A DNA stretch of 64,000 nucleotides. Origin: Verticillium longisporum (Eukaryota > Ascomycota > Sordariomycetes > Glomerellales > Plectosphaerellaceae). A program made the position numbers and the translations under genes. Each line of letters opens with the position of its first letter. Positions within the stretch are counted from its first letter, which is position 1. Under the pieces are notes generated by a model, which was not told the origin of the DNA, searched no databases, and saw only the letters and a list, made by a program, of their open reading frames with translations. The stretch covers positions 558,001-622,000 of the forward strand of contig JAETXT010000008.1 in the NCBI GenBank assembly GCA_019188255.1, written 5' to 3'. Positions 35,772 to 47,199 of this stretch are shown here, one piece after another.

Positions 35772-38700
35772 ATATAAACTAAAATTAGCGCTAATAGTAT
35801 ATACTTCGATCTTAAGCTTAAGGGCTCTCGATACTATAAATATACTTCTAAGTATTCTTATAAATAAATATAAGCTTCTATAATCTCTATTTTCTAATAT
35901 CTATAGCTCTAATAATTATTATCTTAGCTTAGTTAGCGCCTTTAAACCTATTATAAAGTTTTTAGAGGCTTAGGATAAGAAGAATAAGCTAATAAGCTCC
36001 TTTCTCTAGTATTTCCTTAATTATCTAATTATATAATCTATTAATAAGGGATATAGGATATAGAGAAATAGTATATTATTATTAAAGGTATATTATCGAT
36101 TATTAAAGAAGAGGAGGCTAAAGGGGGCGACGATTTTAATAAAGACCTAGATAGTCTTAGTAATATAGAATATAAAGTAGCTAAATATATTACTACTCTA
36201 TAGCTCTTCGATTACCTATAGTAGGACTCTCCTAAGTAATTAGGCTTAGAGTCCTCGGACTCTAAGGCCTAGTTTACTCTTCGGAGCTATTATTTTACTA
36301 TTTTACTACTCCTAGGGTACCCGTTTTTAAGCTTTATTAATTACTTCTAATATTATTTACTTTTACCTTTTAATTACTCTTTTCTTAATATTTAACCTAT
36401 CCTTTAATTTTAATTATAATTTTATTAAAGCTTATTAATATTTCTAATACTTAGTTTAGCGCTCCTTTAATTATTAAATCTATAAAGTTATTATTTCTAG
36501 TAATTTAATAAATTTCATTAACTTCGTATTCTTCGTAGCTTTATTATAATACTATAAGATCTATTATTAAGCGTTTCTCTATTATTATACTTAATTAAAT
36601 TAAATATTAATAGAGCGAATAACTATTAATATAGATAATTATCTATAAGAGTAATAGTTTTAAGTATTTATAAATCTTATAGAGTATCTATTTAAGGATA
36701 TAAGCTATATCGAAGCTATTAATTATCCTATAGATCTTATTAATTAGAATTAAATATATAATCTATTTATACTTAATAGATTATTAATAGAGGATATTAC
36801 TATATATTATAAAAGTATTCTCCTAATTATTAAAACGTTTATTATTTAGGAGGATAACGAATCCGATCTATAAATTAAAGTCCTTATTATTAATAAAGGA
36901 GCTATTAATAAATATATAAAGCTAGGCTATTAAGAGATCTAGGTATATATAATTTAAGCTATAGCCTATATTAACGATCTACTATTATATATATTTATTA
37001 AACTATTTAAAGCCTTCTTCTTATAGGTTTTTAGCTTAAGCTATAATAGAGAAATCGAAGGCTACTTCTAATTAATAGATTAAAGTAATATAGGTATTAT
37101 AAGCTCTTTAAGTAATATATTCCTATTCTAAGCTTACTATCCCTAGGGTTACTAGCTCTAGGTAATTACTTTAACCTTTCTATTAAATCGTAAGATCTTT
37201 AGTTCTAATTTTAATAATATAGCTATTAAAGATACTATTAAATCCTATATTAAGGATAGAAGTAGGCTTTACTTAGAAGCTAGCGCTTTCGAGCTCTATT
37301 TATTCCTTTTATATAAATATAGGCTCTCTAAGGTTAAAGGTATTATTAATCTATATCCTAATTAGCTTAAAGCTCTTTTTAGCTCTAATTAAGAGTAAAT
37401 ATAGATTATAGCCTATTAGAATAATATTTAAGCGCTCTCTATAATAATATTAATAGGTTATAAACTAATAGAGACCTAATTCTATAATATTATAGAGCAG
37501 CTTTATAATATAGAAGACGATTCCTTTTAAATATCTATATTATAGCTCCTTAGGAATATATAAGAGAATATTATATAATAGATCTATAATACTCTAAATA
37601 TAGGCTTAATTAATATTATAGAATATTAATTAATAGCTATATTATTATAATATTAGGGTAATTACTAGGATTAATTATTAGCTATAGTATATAATCGTAA
37701 GCGACTATATTAATAGGGTTATCTTCTCCTAGTTATTATATCCTTAAATTACTAATCTTAACTTCTTATATAGGGCTTAAAGGAGGCCTTTTACTTCTTT
37801 TATAAGCTAGTATCTAAAGATCTTAATATTAGGAAATACGGATCTCCTAATTAATACAATTATTCTAGCTACTAGGAGTAAATCGACTTCCTCTTAATTA
37901 GATTATTTAAATAGCTTTTTAGGGGTCGTTATTCTACTTTTATTATATAATTAAATAGCTAAATTATACCTTTATTATTCCCTTTTAATAATAAATTAGC
38001 GCTCGATCTATAAAGTCCTAATTATATTACTCTTATAATCTATAAAAGCCGCTTATAATAGATTCGTAGCATTTATTAACTTCTTAGGTCTCCTATATTA
38101 TCGTAATAGAATTAGCTCTAAGTACTTAAATAGTTCTAGGGTCTCTAGAGTTCGGATTACTATTATCTCCCTAATCTCCTAATCTAGTAATCTATTATAT
38201 AGCTTAATATATATTCCTCTAAACTCTATTAAGCTATTAACTATATCGACTATAATCGCTATATTAGAAACCGATATAACCTTATAAGGATTAATTTATT
38301 TCTCCTATTCTCGGAATATAAGAATATTACTTCTTAGCTCTAGCGATCTTAATAATAACTATTTAATATCTAGTCTATTATAGGTATTAAGAGTATTATT
38401 AACCTTCTATTTAGCGATTATTCGCTAAAGCTCTATTATCGCTTTATTAATTACTTTAGTATACTATATTTAGGTCGTAGTAGGTATTAAGTTAATAGTA
38501 ATCCTAGATATCGCTCTAAATATAAATAATATAAGTATTAATCTATTAAGCCTAGTAGTATTATTTATTACCTTTATAGCTCCTTAAAGTAGCAATTCTA
38601 GGCTTATATTATAAGATTCTACTTTTAAGATCTTATATACTCTATATATTAGCTTATAATAGCTCTTAACTTTACCGATTAATTAATAGGCCTTTATAAG

Positions 38701-41700
38701 GATCTAATAATAGGTTATATCTAGGAGGTATACTTCTACCCTAAACTCTATAAAAATAAAGTTTATTCTAGTATTAATAATTATAATATCTAGAGGCCTA
38801 AGATAGGTATCTAATTAATACCTCTTAAGTACTTCCTATATTATATAAGCTATAAAATTAGGAATAAAAGTTATAGATTAGAATCCTATATTTATATCGA
38901 TTATATAAAGAATAGGCTTTCTATCTAAATATATAATATTAATTAAAATCTTATAATTAAAGTCGATATTTAATTTTAGAATAAACTTAAAATATTATAA
39001 AGACTTCCCTTTAATTTAATAATAATAATAGAAATAGTTTATTAGCTCTAGAATATCCTAATTTATATTATAATCTACTCTCTAGAATAGGTTCTATAGC
39101 TTCTCTATAGATAAATAATTAAACTATTTATAAATATATTAGAGCTCTATTTCTATTAGAAATGCTACTCTATTATTCTCTATCCTTATTATATATATAA
39201 TTCTAGAATTAATATAGGTCTTTATATTTAAGAAGAATTATAAGTACCCCTATTTACGAAAAATAAATATATACTCTTACAGCTCCTTAATATACTTTAC
39301 TAGCTTATTATAAATATTATCTAAATAGATTCTAAGATCGTCTATATCCTTAATATAAAATAAGAATAAGGTATTTATTAGGATAATATAGAATATAATT
39401 CTCCTAATTAATATTAGAATAATAATCTCCTCTATTATAGAAATAGGATTTCCTATTCCGAATCTTATTCTAGCCCCTATTCCCTACTTATTAATTATTA
39501 AGTTTAATATTAAAGCTATTAGGGCTTTTATTTATAAAGCTCCTATTATAAAAACTAATATTACGTTTATATTAAAGATAATACTATATTATATAGAAGT
39601 ACTATTAATTTAATATTAAATAAAGAGCTATTTTATTAAAGCTATTATTTTAGCTTTTAGATTATTCCCTTTAATTCTATATTAAAACGACTTATTTATT
39701 AGGAAATATATAATATAAGTATTTATTAATTTATTCTCGGGATTAGATCTATAAATATTATCTATTCTTAGTTTATTAGAAATAGGATTATTTAATTCTA
39801 AGCTCTTAATAGGTTCTATTATTATTAAAAATTAATAGTATCCTTTCTATTAATCCCTATATACTTCTTATATATATTTCTATTGCTTTTTTAAATATTA
39901 TTATTCTTTAAGAGAGTATTTTATTAATCTATAATCTAGTTTAGAATATATCTAGTATTTACGAATTCTAGATAATTAATAATTATTAGTTCTATATATT
40001 AATTACTCTTTACGATCTCCCCTTCTATTAATTTAATAATATCTACTCCTATAATATCTATTAATATAGAAGTACTTAAATATTCTAATATTCTCCTTTA
40101 CCTTTAATATACTCTTAAACTATATAAATAATATATTAAAAGATCGCTTTAGCTTTATAAATATAATCTTTAATTCTAGGATACCTTAAACTACTTTTAG
40201 AGTATTTATATAGAGATAAGTCTCTTCCTTAAATATAAGGCTAAGTACTCTCTAGTATTATTAAAGTCTATTTAGAAGGATCTAGAGAACTTCTATTTAT
40301 AGCTTTCTTATATTATTAACTTCTATTATTATAGAATAGAATATTATTAAGCTCTAATCTATATAATATTACGCTTTATTAATCTCTAAATCGAATTATT
40401 ATTTAATTATTAAATATATTTAATAAAGTCTTATATTCTAATTTATATATTCTAAGAAGAAAGTTTATATATACTTTAAAAGTATATTTAGGAAGAATAT
40501 ATAGAGCTATATATAGCGGATTTATAGTAGTTCGTAAATATCTATAAAGATATATATTTTATTATTAAGGATATCGTAGATCTCTTTAGAATAATTATTC
40601 TCTTTATTCTAGAATAATATAAATTACTTAATTATAGCTCTATCGATTAATAAATTTATTAATTTATATAATAATAGAATATAATATTAAGCTAATAGGT
40701 TCTAAATATTATTTAGAAATAAGGTTTTATTTCTTCTTAATTAAAATATAATCTCTTATTAGCTAGATTATTTATTCTATTAATTAAATAATCCTAGAAC
40801 TAGGGGCTATTAGGGATCTATCCTCTTTATTTATAGTTTTTAGATTTAAGATAGCTAAGCATTCTTTATAGGTTATTACTTATTATCCTATTAATCTCGC
40901 TATTCCTCTATTCTTTAGAGTACTAAATCCTAATTAATAGTAATTAATTCTATTATGTTAAGTATCTCTTCTTATAAAAGTATTAAGATTAATCTCTTTA
41001 ATATCTTAGTATTTACTATTCCTAGAAGAGGGATCCTATACTCTATTAGATATACCTTTAGCGTTTAAGTAATTATTATATTATAGGAATTAAAGTCCTC
41101 TTTAATTTAGCTTTAGAAGTCTTTAATAAATGCTTTTAAGAGGTAAACTCCTTTATAGTCCTATATATACTTATTACTTTAAGGATCTAAGCGCTCTTAA
41201 GATCTATAGATATTAAATCTAATAATCTAGGGAATTATAATTCTATTCTATTAATAATAAAGTTAATATTAAGACCCTTCCTAACCTTCTATATTAAGCG
41301 TAATATATTAAGTTCTTCTAGAATACTATTAAACTCTTATTATATCTTTTTAATACTTTCTAGCTCTATTATAGAGCTATTATTATAATCTAAAGAGTTT
41401 ATTATTATTAATTTTATTAAAGCTCTATTATAGCTAATTAACTATTCTATAAAGCTTTATTTATTAAGTTAATAGCTAGTAATATAGTTTAAGTAATAAT
41501 CTTAAATATAGAAGTCCTAAGATACTCGAAGTAGATAATACTCTTATAGATTATATAATAAAGGGTTTCTCTATTATTAAGCTCTTATAAGAGTCCTAAA
41601 ATACTTAAAGTAAACGATGCTCTTATAATTACTTATAAAGCATAATCGATAAGCTTATATATAGTAAATTTACTATTTATAGGATCGATCTTAACTTCTC

Positions 41701-41758
41701 TAGCTCTAGCTATTCTATATTATATTAAATATAATATTAATTAATATTAAGAGGGCTT
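35772..41758 (-). repeat. Inverted arm Y, right copy (no nested insertion)
   Basis: About 6 kb that is the reverse complement of 27368-34512 without the Fot1-like element. It keeps the empty target site near 40880. Flanked on both sides by R repeats in inverted orientation (C and D), so C-Y-D alone looks like a 6.5-kb element with long terminal inverted repeats. Confidence 0.82.
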
Positions 41759-42031
41759 TATTATTTATATAAACCCTAATTTATTACTTTAGCTATATCT
41801 AAGAGCTCTAAATAGGTAGGGTAGGTAATATAAAACTTATAATAATTATTAATACTATCTCTCTAAATTACTATTACTTATATAAATTAGATATACCTAT
41901 TTAATTTATTAATTATATAAGCTATGAATTATATACTCCTAAGAGCTATAAATCCTAGCTCTAGTAATTACTATATTAGTAAATCCTATATAGTAATTAC
42001 TAATCTAGGTACTCCCCTAATATTAGTTTAA
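41759..42031 (+). repeat. Repeat R, copy D (direct)
   Basis: Begins gagggcttta and ends cccctaatattag. Same orientation as copy A, more heavily RIP-mutated. Confidence 0.88.
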
Positions 42032-42259
42032 TATAAATAATTAATTAAATAATACCTATTTTACGATTTAAATTATTAAATTACCCTATTCGAATTAATT
42101 AACTATTTAAATACTATTAAGTTATATATAAATCTTAGGATTTCTATATTCTAGTAGATTATATAATTAAAAAATAGAGTTATACGTTATTATGGAATAG
42201 AATAGCCTGCTCTATAGCCCTGCCTTATAGCCGCCTATAGCCTGGCCTATAGCCTGACA

Positions 42260-42316
42260 TATAGGCACGTGACCTGTCTATAGGCACGTGACCTGCCTAT
42301 AGGCACGTGACCTGCT
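42260..42316 (+). repeat. Three tandem 19-bp subterminal repeats containing CACGTG
   Basis: Unit tataggcacgtgacctgyc at 42260, 42279 and 42298, preceded by several ctatagcctg-like units from about 42200. They lie 330-390 bp inside the right terminus of the large element. hAT elements characteristically carry clustered short subterminal repeats that bind transposase, so this is the best remaining internal sign of the class. Confidence 0.8.
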
Positions 42317-42642
42317 TCTACTTACTTAAGCCTATATAGCCTACCTACCTAGATAGCTGAATTTATCTATCTTATACCTATAGAATAGCTATATAGCTTC
42401 TATTAAGTGTTCCTAGCGTAACGCCTGCCTAGTCCCTAAGACCTGACTCTAGACCTAGCCCCCTAGAGCCGTAGCCATTTCTGTGCGTATTATCTAAGGT
42501 AGTTAGCGATAGCTTCATTTACTGATTTAAACCGTATTAAATCTAGTTAATTAATCCAAATAGTTAAATCTATAGTCCGAAATATATCAAATAGTCAATT
42601 CCACCCCTGATATTTGAATTGATTGAATTGACGGCAGCGTTG

Positions 42643-42650
42643 ACGAAAAG
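42643..42650. repeat. Right target-site duplication of the 16.86-kb element
   Basis: acgaaaag, identical to 25776-25783. On the minus strand it reads CTTTTCGT within the MFS coding sequence. Confidence 0.92.
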
Positions 42651-43480
42651 TATAGTCAGGGCAATCGAGATGTTGTAGTAGGACCACCGCCAGCTTTGCG
42701 CAACGGCCTGAGCACCAGCGCCCATGGGAGTTAGGAACGAGCCGCACATGACGGCAATGAAGTAGACACCGTTGGCAGCTCCACGCTGGTGTACAAAGAA
42801 TAGGTCCGAGATCTGATTAGAGAAGCCTTGGTTATCACGCTGTCATCCACGCCAAATGGGGAAAGACTTGATCTTACGGTCATCTGCACCGCTGTTTCGT
42901 TAATCGCACCTGCAAGCCCTGTGATGAAGGATGTCGCGATCAACTCTGCGTAAGAGCCGACACGGGACGTCCACCAAGAAGAGGCTGCCAGTACAAGAGT
43001 AGAGATGAGATAGACTGGACGTCGACCGTACTTGATCGCGAAGGGGATGAAGAAGAGGCATCCAACTGCCAGACCGGCGAGCTGGGCCGATTGGGCATTA
43101 GACAGCTGAGAGAACGTGACTTTCAGGTCGACACTCATCGGCTGCCAGAGCACTGTTTGAACAGAGAGATTGGTGAATGCTGCCAAGGTAACGACTGTGA
43201 CGAGACCATAGTTGAGGAATTTACGCCATGTCGGCCAATTCTGTCAAACCAGGGGTTAGCTCTTGCTTGTGCAGCAGTTTGTCATCATGGGCTACGCACC
43301 AATGGCTCATTGGGATCAGAGGATGGAGTTGGCGAGAGAAGGAATTCCATTGCTCCAACAGTGTCCTCATCTGCACAAGAGGCACGTTAGATATTTACTT
43401 TTGGGTTGTGGCTGATTCTTTGAGAACTGACGCTGCATCAAAGGCACCGTGCCAGGTGGCGGCGGCGTCGTGTCGGCCAT
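42643..43480 (-). pseudogene. 5' half of the DHA1-type MFS transporter split by the transposon
   Basis: Exons 43432-43480, 43300-43370, 42878-43240 and 42643-42812 (running into the element). The start MADTTPPPPG is at 43480. The typical pre-TM1 motif SDPNEPLNWPTWRK follows, then the loop-2/3 motif KYGRRPVYL and the helix-6 start SYYNISIALTILFV, where the insertion falls (about residue 217). Exon lengths keep the frame, and the sequence continues exactly at 25775 with VFVFFFEETKY. Any message from here would run into element DNA and give a truncated six-helix fragment ending a few dozen residues inside. Shares its upstream region with the Zn2Cys6 gene at 44103. Confidence 0.93.
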
Positions 43481-44102
43481 GATGCGATTGATGGATGAGG
43501 TTACAACTTATGAATCTGAAATTGGATGAAGAAATGTGAGATAGAAGTCTCAACAACTTTGATATGACTGAGTGCTGTGCTACTGTGCGCGCTGAAGGAA
43601 AGCCCAGGGAAGGGCAGTGCTGTTATATGAAGAGTCGGCAACTTGGAGTCTTGCAACAGTGCTGGGCTGGAAACGCGAGTCACCACCCATTCTAATGCAG
43701 ATTGTCACGTTGGGGTACACCCGACATGCCGGTAGATTTGACGTCAAGATGGTGTCGCATTGGGCCGGTGAACAATCACTGCCACGTTATAGGCCTGATA
43801 TCACGCGCGCTCCTACACAAAAAAAATCGCCTAGGTTAGCAACGCTATCGACTCCTGGTTTAGGCGATCAATCAACCCCCCGCACTGCTATCTGTGAGAA
43901 GAAGCTGGGGTAACGGGGGGTGAGGTAGTGTTCAGCTTATGCTGCTAGTCCTTAAATAGGAGGTCGTTGCGCCCCTCCCAAGGTTTCTGGGAGCATCAAC
44001 AATCTCGCTCGTCCCCTTGCCCTACTATATCCATCGCTGACTCGTCGGAACGACTTTCCGCAACCTGACCCCGGTCCAACAGGTGTTGAGGAACGATGGG
44101 CG
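43481..44102. promoter_or_regulatory. Divergent promoter region of the broken MFS gene and a Zn2Cys6 factor
   Basis: 622 bp between two outward-facing starts. A regulator placed head-to-head with a transporter often controls it. An A-run and several CGG/CCG triplets (around 43780-43915, including ggttaacg-like and cccccgc stretches) are present, but I could not establish a specific binding site. Confidence 0.45.
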
Positions 44103-45746
44103 ATGGCAAGGTCTAGGACAGGCTGTGCCAATTGCAAACGACGCAAGAGAAAATGCGATGAAGCGCGACCTGGATGCCAGGCCTGCGAGCAACGTGGCAT
44201 TCAATGCGACGGCTACAATCAGACGCTGCGCTGGAACAACGGCATCGCCTCACGAGGTCGCCTCGCGGGGGCTCTGGTGCCTGAGCTCCCCGCCTCCCCC
44301 AGACCTTCCGCGGGAGCACGCGAGTCGCGCGAACCCTTCCGCCCTGGGCCAGGCGGTTCTCCCCAAATGTCCGAAACGACACCAACGGAAGCTCACGATG
44401 ACGCGTCTGCAGACACAGACATGATCCTAGACGCGCCGTTGGCCGTCTCCTCAGCGCCGCCATCACCGTATTCAAGCCTAGGGGTTACGCCAACCTGCCC
44501 TTCAATGCAGCCCGAACTGTTTGAACAGTGTGAGTGAGCCTCATAAGGAGCAGATTCAAGGTGTGTGTGTTGGCTGTTGAAGAACTAACGTTGGCCAGTC
44601 TTATCATCTGGCCTCTTGCGACTGTATGCAACGGAAACCAAGACCTGGATCCAACCTTTCTTCTGGGGTCTCGCAGAGCAGAGCGAAGCATTCGTCTACG
44701 TCTGCATCGCAATCCAAGGATACCTGAGTGACAAACAGCGAGGCCTATCTGTGCTATCAATGGAACGCGTCGATCACGCGTTGCAGTCGTTCCGAGACGA
44801 GATAGCCAGCCGAGCCAAAACCCTGCATGTCGCTACGACCTGCGCTGGCCTCCTGATGTGCACGTTGTTGGTAAGGTCCCAATTGCCCAGATACCCAGGC
44901 GCATGGACATGCCCGTCAAGGCATAGCGTTGTTAGTGGTGTAGCGCTGATAAACTAACACTCCCTATAGCTTCTCCAAGGCCGCCCATGGACGTTCCAGA
45001 TCCACCTCATGGCAGATCTGTATCAACTGGCATCCGAGATGCCGGATACTGAGCACGACGAGGCGAAACGTCACGTTCTCGAGGTCATGGGCGTCATGGA
45101 CCTTCCAAACACCGTCCTTGGCCGATCGAACCCCTCCATCGGCATTTGGAAGCGGTTGCGCGAGACGCAGGATGTCTGGCCAGCCGGACGTGTAGGAGGC
45201 ATTGAGGTTGTGTCGGGTTTGCCCCGGTCCCTTCTCGACATATTCGCTGGCCTCCTGGACAACGATCCCGAGTACACCGAGAGGAAGTTTTCCCGGTGGC
45301 CCGGTGACGTTGGCAACCATCTGCAGTGCCACCTCTGGAGCTCGTGGCGTTTGGCCGGCATCCTCGAAGTGCGCCGCCGCCAGAAGCTGAAGAGGCGAAG
45401 CGAAGGCAATCACCAGCCATCAACAGAGATCGTATTGTGCCAGCTCATGGCCGCTATGGATGCGCTGTACCGCGCGAGCCTGATCCCGCGTAACGAGCAC
45501 TTACTCGTCAAGAATGCTTTGGCCTACCCGTTGACGACTGCAGGCCTGGAAGTTGGCCTGCTTCGACAGCACAGAGAGTGGAAGGCCACGATAGATGAGA
45601 TACGAGAGCACTTCATGCAGAGAGATGACTTCAATCTCATCAAGGTGACGTTTGAGCTGATTGAGGAAGCCTGGATAGACGGTTCAGACTATTTTGACGT
45701 CGGTGCAGCAGCTCGCCGACGTGAAGTTGAGGTTGCACTGTTCTAG
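44103..45746 (+). CDS. Zn2Cys6 transcription factor
   Basis: Exons 44103-44529, 44599-44870 and 44970-45746 give 491 residues. The zinc cluster is at the extreme N-terminus, C8 to C35: CANCKRRKRKCDEARPGCQAC and on, spacing C-x2-C-x6-C-x6-C-x2-C-x6-C. A Pro/Ser-rich linker follows, then a fungal-specific regulatory region with WIQPFFWGLAEQSEAFVY and VMGVMDLPNTVLGR, as in the C6 regulators annotated with the DUF3468/fungal_trans_2 domain. The ATG at 44103 is chosen because the one at 44095 hits a stop at once. Nuclear regulator binding CGG-containing sites. Its divergent neighbour, the broken MFS gene, is the natural candidate target. Confidence 0.9.
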
Positions 45747-45853
45747 AATTGAGAAGGACCTCGACTGTCATTGTATGGTGCATCATCGACAAAGTCGTAC
45801 TACATCATCATCATCATGCCGGACTCGTGCTTCTGTCGTCTTCGAGTGCAGAT

Positions 45854-46721
45854 CTACGGCTTGCCGCTTCTGATGTCATCTCCGAGCGCAGCCTGTCGTG
45901 TCCAAATATTCATCCCAATCTTGCTGCCCATGACGACCGGCTCTCCAGCGTGCAGAGTCCTCACGTCGCCAGCGCCATCTTTACCAAAATTCTCCCAGAA
46001 TACGGCGCTCCCCTCGATGGGCCGGAAAACGGCACCTTTGTCGCGTTCGGCGTCGCAGTCTACCCAGCGACACCAAGTACCCTCGCGCGGCGCCTCGAGC
46101 AAGGGAAAAGAAGTGCCGCCTCCGATTGTACCACCGCCGACCGAGACGTAGGCGAAGAAGCTCGTGGCCCGATTGCCGCCCTGCGAAGCCGTAGCCTGAG
46201 ATGGCGACGTGAACCAGTCGGTGTGGAAGTGATAGTGGCCGCCGGCACTATAGCGGACGAGCTGCAGGGGCTCAAGGCGTGCAGCAGCGGCAGCGTCGAG
46301 ACCTTGGAAGGCAAGGGCACGTTGGTGGAGGCAGTCGACAAGCTCCGAAGGCGGCAAGGCTGTTGAATCGGAGGCTCGGACGGCGTGGTGTGAGGCGCGA
46401 CCGTCGGCGTCGACAACGGAGGACTTAGTAAAAGTGTCGGCACTGAGGAACTGTCAATTCTGGGCCAGTAGGTTGATGTGCCAGATCGGGGGAGACTCAC
46501 GCTATGCTCTGGAGTAGTTGACGCTCGGAAGGCGATATGAAGTCGGTCAAGTAGGTGACCAGTGGTGATGTGGAGAATATGTGAACTTGGTACGACGGGT
46601 GCTCGCAGGTGGAATTGTCTGCGACTGCGACAAGAGGCGCTTGCTCTCGATTTTGGGCTTTGATGAGAGCGTTGAAACCCAGAACCGCGATGGCGGTCCT
46701 CAGTCTACAGAACAGAACCAT
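45854..46721 (-). CDS. Prolyl 4-hydroxylase-like 2-oxoglutarate/Fe(II) dioxygenase
   Basis: Exons 46501-46721 and 45854-46442 give 269 residues. The intron is GTGAGT..CCTCAG; the nearer acceptor GACAG would break the frame. Residues 1-22 form a signal peptide or anchor (MVLFCRLRTAIAVLGFNALIK). The P4Hc domain follows from about residue 55 (FISPSERQLLQ). Iron ligands are H147 and D149 (HYHFHTDWF) and H238 (RTLHAGEPV); K248 would bind 2-oxoglutarate. GGTSFPLL and the AVFWENF strand are family features. It hydroxylates prolyl residues of proteins in the ER or secretory pathway using O2, Fe(II) and 2-oxoglutarate. It ends 107 bp from the preceding regulator and is head-to-head with a PDI-like gene. 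Confidence 0.9.
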
Positions 46722-47199
46722 GGTGACGATTTCACATGCAATTAGATATCGTTAATACCGAGAAGGAAGCCCAAGCTTCGAGCAATTCGACGTCAGCGAA
46801 ACATCTGGTATTAATTCATTATTAGTCCCTCCGCCCGTCAATTCTGGTCAGCCTGATGGAATAGCTCAGATTGGCCCATTGTCATCGCAGGGTCGCGTTC
46901 GAAACACGACGAGTTTGGGGTGCACGGCCAGGCAAGCCCCTGAAGAACGCTAATAAATGATCGATCCCCATCTTTTATCCCCGGCACGTTGACATGGGTT
47001 GGTGTTCAGGGGCAGGCCCCATACGCACCCCTTGACAGATGGAGTTGGTCGTCCGAGAAGGCCAGATCTGAGAAACCTCGTCACGAAATTGGAGCTTAGA
47101 ACTCAGAGCCTGTAGCTCTAGCAATTATCTTACCATCAACCGAATTACCTAGCCAAGGGTTGCTCAAGAGCTGTCCATTCACGCATCACTAACCTCACC
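46722..47199. promoter_or_regulatory. Bidirectional promoter region of the P4H-like and PDI-like genes
   Basis: 478 bp separate the two outward-facing starts, so co-expression is likely. A tRNA-like stretch (about 46855-46912, tagctcagattgg ... gcgttcgaa) is present but does not fold well enough to call. No unfolded-protein-response element was identified by eye. Confidence 0.45.

Larger units (their letters stand above)
25784..42642. mobile_element. 16.86-kb composite insertion with hAT-like termini
   Basis: The element starts CAGCGCTGCCGTCAATTCAA and its right end, read on the minus strand, starts CAACGCTGCCGTCAATTCAA. These are terminal inverted repeats of over 20 bp with one mismatch. 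It is flanked by the 8-bp duplication acgaaaag. Both traits are those of hAT elements. Inside are about 16.2 kb of AT-rich, RIP-mutated DNA arranged as inverted arms, plus a nested un-RIPped Fot1/pogo-like transposon at 28267-30124. No hAT transposase frame is readable, so movement would need a transposase from elsewhere, or the original gene has been erased by RIP. The outer 250 bp at left and 470 bp at right keep CpA/TpG and are little mutated. Confidence 0.88.

Noticed and set aside
25832..42031. CRISPR-like or origin-like repeat array
   Set aside because: The repeats are long, dispersed and inverted, without regular spacers, and the host is a fungus.
25784..42642. A giant Starship-type element
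   Set aside because: No tyrosine recombinase gene is readable at an end, and the termini are inverted repeats with an 8-bp duplication, which Starships do not have.
46855..46925. tRNA-like stretch with A-box-like tagctcagattgg and B-box-like gcgttcgaaa
   Set aside because: The two boxes are too close and the acceptor and anticodon stems do not pair. At most a decayed tRNA-derived repeat.
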